Shown here: piece by piece, positions 62,201 to 64,000 of the stretch | Layout: each line of letters starts with the position of its first letter | Position numbering within the stretch: position 1 is the first letter of the stretch | From: Marthasterias glacialis | Taxonomy: Eukaryota; Echinodermata; Asteroidea; Forcipulatida; Asteriidae | Direction: 5' to 3' | Assembly (NCBI GenBank): GCA_911728455.2 | Contig: OU452225.1 | Location: 10,328,106-10,392,105 of the forward strand | DNA: 64,000 nt | Made by a program: the position numbers and the translations under genes | The notes under the pieces: model-generated | The model's input: only the letters and a program-made list of their open reading frames with translations | What the model was told of the DNA's origin: nothing | Database searches by the model: none

Positions 62201-63400
62201 AAATGTAAAAGAGTGAAAAAACACTCGTTTTGTTTGCCATACACAATTTTTGCAAAGAGCTGTCATATGGCGGACAACTCTTTTTAGAGTGAAAGATGAG
62301 TATTTTCAACTTGAATCAGAGTGAAGTTCGCTCCAATTTCACTCAAAAAGCGTGATGCACAGTGAGTTTCACTCTGAAAAGAGCCGAAATGACACCTCTC
62401 GGGTGAAAGAGTGAAAAACCACGCTTTTTGTCCACCATACCACTCTTGCAAGGAGCCATATGGCGGACAACTCTTTTTAGAGTGAAAAACATGTATTTTC
62501 ACTAGATTCAGAGTGAAATTCACTCCACTTTCACTCAAAAAAAGTGGTGAAGAGTGACTTTCACTCTCAAAAGAGCCAAACTGACTCCACTCTGGCGAGC
62601 GAGTGAAATTTTCACACTTTTACATTTAGAGAGTGAATTTTTCACTCTTTTACATTTAGAGAGCAGTTTGGAAATAAATGTAAACTGAATAATTATAAGT
62701 TTGAAATACGGTTAAGATTAATCTCATCTCTTTGTGAAATCGGCTCCTGCATGTCCCAACGTTCGAATACGTGAGATTACTTGTAAATAGTGAGTTCAAC
62801 CTGGTTGTGTTATTTTATTTGGATCATTTTCATGAAAGTTTTCCCTCACACCGATCGATTTATTTATTACACACTCCCAGGGCTGCTTGTCTGAGGCTAA
62901 ACTCGACATCGTCATGCAAGCCTATCACAAACTGGACAAAGACGGCAGCGGCATCATCGACATGGACGACTTGAAAGACGGCTACGACTTCAAGAACGCC
63001 CGCGCACGCAATACCATGACAAACGAAGAAGCTGCCCAACGGTTTTTGTTGATGTTCGATAAAGACAACGATAAAAAGGTAAGATATCCGCGGTTATCTT
63101 AGCATAAATATGCACTAAACAAATTAGGAGAGGACACAGAAATACTAAAGTTATAGCTTGTTCGGAGAAGCAACACTGCAAAAAAGCCTCTAAAAAGTTG
63201 TCCTAATAGTATGAGATGTTTTGTTTTATACAGAAAAATATAGAGAGTATACCAATTGCTATTTTTAAAAGAAATGTGAAGATTTCATTTTGATGCTTTT
63301 TCAGGTTACCAAGGAGGAATTTCTGAATTATTATGCTGGGATGGCTCGTGCCTCGGATGCTAAATTCATCAAGATGGTTAAAGATACATGGAAGCTATAA
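59235..63400 (+). CDS. Calcyphosin-type EF-hand protein, third paralog (4 coding exons, 177 aa)
   Basis: Exons 59235-59296, 61139-61316, 62881-63078 and 63305-63400 (62+178+198+96 nt), phases 2, 0, 0. Exon 1 has the same length as in the 50.5-kb gene and starts MEKLRSKLLDSG, so the two are close paralogs in gene structure. EF loops: 27-38 (DRDQDNVLSLEE, Asn instead of Gly at position 6), 63-74 (DTDGSKTLDLQE) and 99-110 (DKDGSGIIDMDD). The fourth, 140-151 (DKDNDKKVTKEE), has all acidic ligand positions, unlike the other two paralogs. The usual PPMS linker is replaced by GCLS, and exons 3 and 4 are 5 and 2 codons shorter. It ends ..TWKL. Probably a four-site calcium-binding cytosolic protein. 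No AATAAA is evident within the remaining 600 bases. Calcyphosin-type by architecture. The exact ortholog is unresolved. Confidence 0.93.
60132..60308. repeat. MITE, TAGACCTTTATCATG family
   Basis: TAGACCTTTATCATGCTGCCACCATCTCG at the left pairs with AAGATGGCCGCACCATGATAAAGGTCTA at the right. The interior resembles 2640-2720 (TTCCCATTCAAATCAGTGTAACCAAAACTGAGGCT). Intron 1 of the third calcyphosin-type gene. Confidence 0.85.
60359..60595. repeat. MITE, TAGACCGATC family
   Basis: TAGACCGATCTACTAAGCCCCGCCCCCTAA is matched by the inverted GGGGGAAGGGCTCAATGGATCGGTCTA, and ACCAATCACAGCATTGGCTACA pairs with TGTAGCCAAGGCTGTGATTGGT. The centre is CpG-rich. Adjacent to the previous element. Confidence 0.85.
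62008..62748. repeat. Outer MITE split by a nested element
   Basis: GGCTCGATTTCACAAAGCACCAAGATACATCTTAAGATG at the left and ATTAATCTCATCTCTTTGTGAAATCGGCTCC at the right are the ends. The middle is occupied by the 62188-62664 element. A diverged relative (AACTTTAAGATGCATAGTGATTTGTATTGTGACATCACACTTACC) lies near 58870-58990. Confidence 0.65.
62188..62664. repeat. MITE, CTCTCTAAA-TGTAAAAGAGTGAAAA family, internally duplicated
   Basis: Ends are CTCTCTAAAATGTAAAAGAGTGAAAAAA and TTCACTCTTTTACATTTAGAGAG. The body contains two tandem ~175-bp modules (AAGAGTGAAAAA.CAC...GCCATA...TCTTGCAAGGAGC.ATATGGCGGACAACTCTTTTTAGAGTGAAA...CACTCAAAAA), so it has grown by internal duplication. Intron 2 of the third calcyphosin-type gene. 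Confidence 0.85.
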
Positions 63401-64000
63401 TGACGCAGCGAGGACTCCAGAAAGATACTTTGGGTAAACTGAAGACAAGGTAAAAGGAGTGTGCGATCTGATACAATAATACATAAATTTTGCAATTTTT
63501 ATTTCAAGATCATTTTAGCTTTGGGTCTAGCTACGTGAACAACTCTCTTACGATTAATTGTTGACGTTATGTACATGTACTGAGAAATGAAAAGAAAATG
63601 GTCGCAAAAGTTTTGAAGCATTTTGTTTTGTCACTGTGCGAAAACAAAGTTTATTGTCCGGACGTTTTCATTTTCTCCCTTCATTTCCCCAAGCATCGAC
63701 ACAATTATTTGAATGATTTAAGACATCTGCTCCGGAGTGACGGGGTCCTGGGTTCGAATCCCATCGAGTTGCTTGATGTGGACTCCCCGCAGGACTCAGA
63801 GTAAAGAGTGCTTATATCTCACATCGCATCGGATTTAATAAGGGTAAAACCAAACACTGATAATAACAATTTTTGAGTGATACGAATGTACTCAAAACTA
63901 TATATTTTGAGAAAGATTTCCCCCTCATGAAAACAGGAAATGCCCAAAATATCAGATAAGGTTTGAGGTGTGGGTCACATGAGCTAGAACCATAGTTTAA
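63401..64000. other. 3' flank of the third calcyphosin-type gene
   Basis: Presumed 3' UTR followed by a tRNA-derived SINE-like copy at about 63705-63840 (GATTTAAGACATCTGCTCC...GGGTTCGAATCCC, then GTAAAGAGTGCTTATATCTCACATCG). No further exon recognised. Confidence 0.5.

Noticed and set aside
63705-63840. tRNA gene (B box GGGTTCGAATCCC); also the B boxes at 15050, 29930, 35580 and 39410
   Set aside because: The A- and B-box-like sequences are followed by shared SINE tails, and I see no proper acceptor or anticodon stems, so these are tRNA-derived repeats.

Overview
The window is nuclear DNA of an animal. Four intron-containing genes lie on the + strand in an AT-rich background crowded with short inverted-repeat transposons (MITEs), tRNA-derived SINE-like copies and minisatellites. 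All introns follow GT-AG, and the exon models below are joined by hand with reading phase kept across every junction. The protein sequences are deuterostome-like and the repeat flavour suggests a marine invertebrate, most likely an echinoderm (perhaps a sea star). That taxonomic guess is inference.

Layout: 1-11.3 kb has no recognisable gene, only MITEs, a fragment of a non-LTR retrotransposon (minus strand, about 9.67-10.0 kb) and low-complexity tracts. 11.55-15.27 kb is a complete calcyphosin-like gene (CAPSL ortholog, 4 coding exons, 209 aa). 15.3-29.5 kb is intergenic and repeat-rich: a 42-bp minisatellite, a foldback element with a 21-bp NotI-motif array and an integrase-like fragment, a long-TIR foldback element, and a 16/48-bp minisatellite. 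29.5-43.05 kb is a 10-coding-exon gene for a 1051-aa single-pass class I cytokine receptor of gp130/Domeless type. It has a signal peptide, a cytokine-binding module with C-x9-C-x-W and a degenerate WSXWS (QSKYS), a third fibronectin III domain, a TM segment with a box-1-like stretch, and a 622-residue single-exon tail rich in YxxQ (STAT-type) and YxxM (PI3K-type) tyrosine motifs. 43.05-49.2 kb is MITE-rich intergenic DNA holding a second copy of a ~1.1-kb repeat also found upstream of the receptor. 50.55-53.06 kb and 59.24-63.40 kb are two further complete four-exon calcyphosin-type EF-hand genes (187 and 177 aa).

The three EF-hand genes share intron positions and phases (2, 0, 0), so they are tandem paralogs, with the receptor sitting between the first and second. 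In human, CAPSL is the immediate neighbour of IL7R on 5p13, in a region that also carries PRLR, LIFR, OSMR and GHR. A CAPSL gene next to a gp130-like receptor in an invertebrate therefore looks like preserved ancestral linkage. This, with the receptor itself, is the most interesting content of the window.
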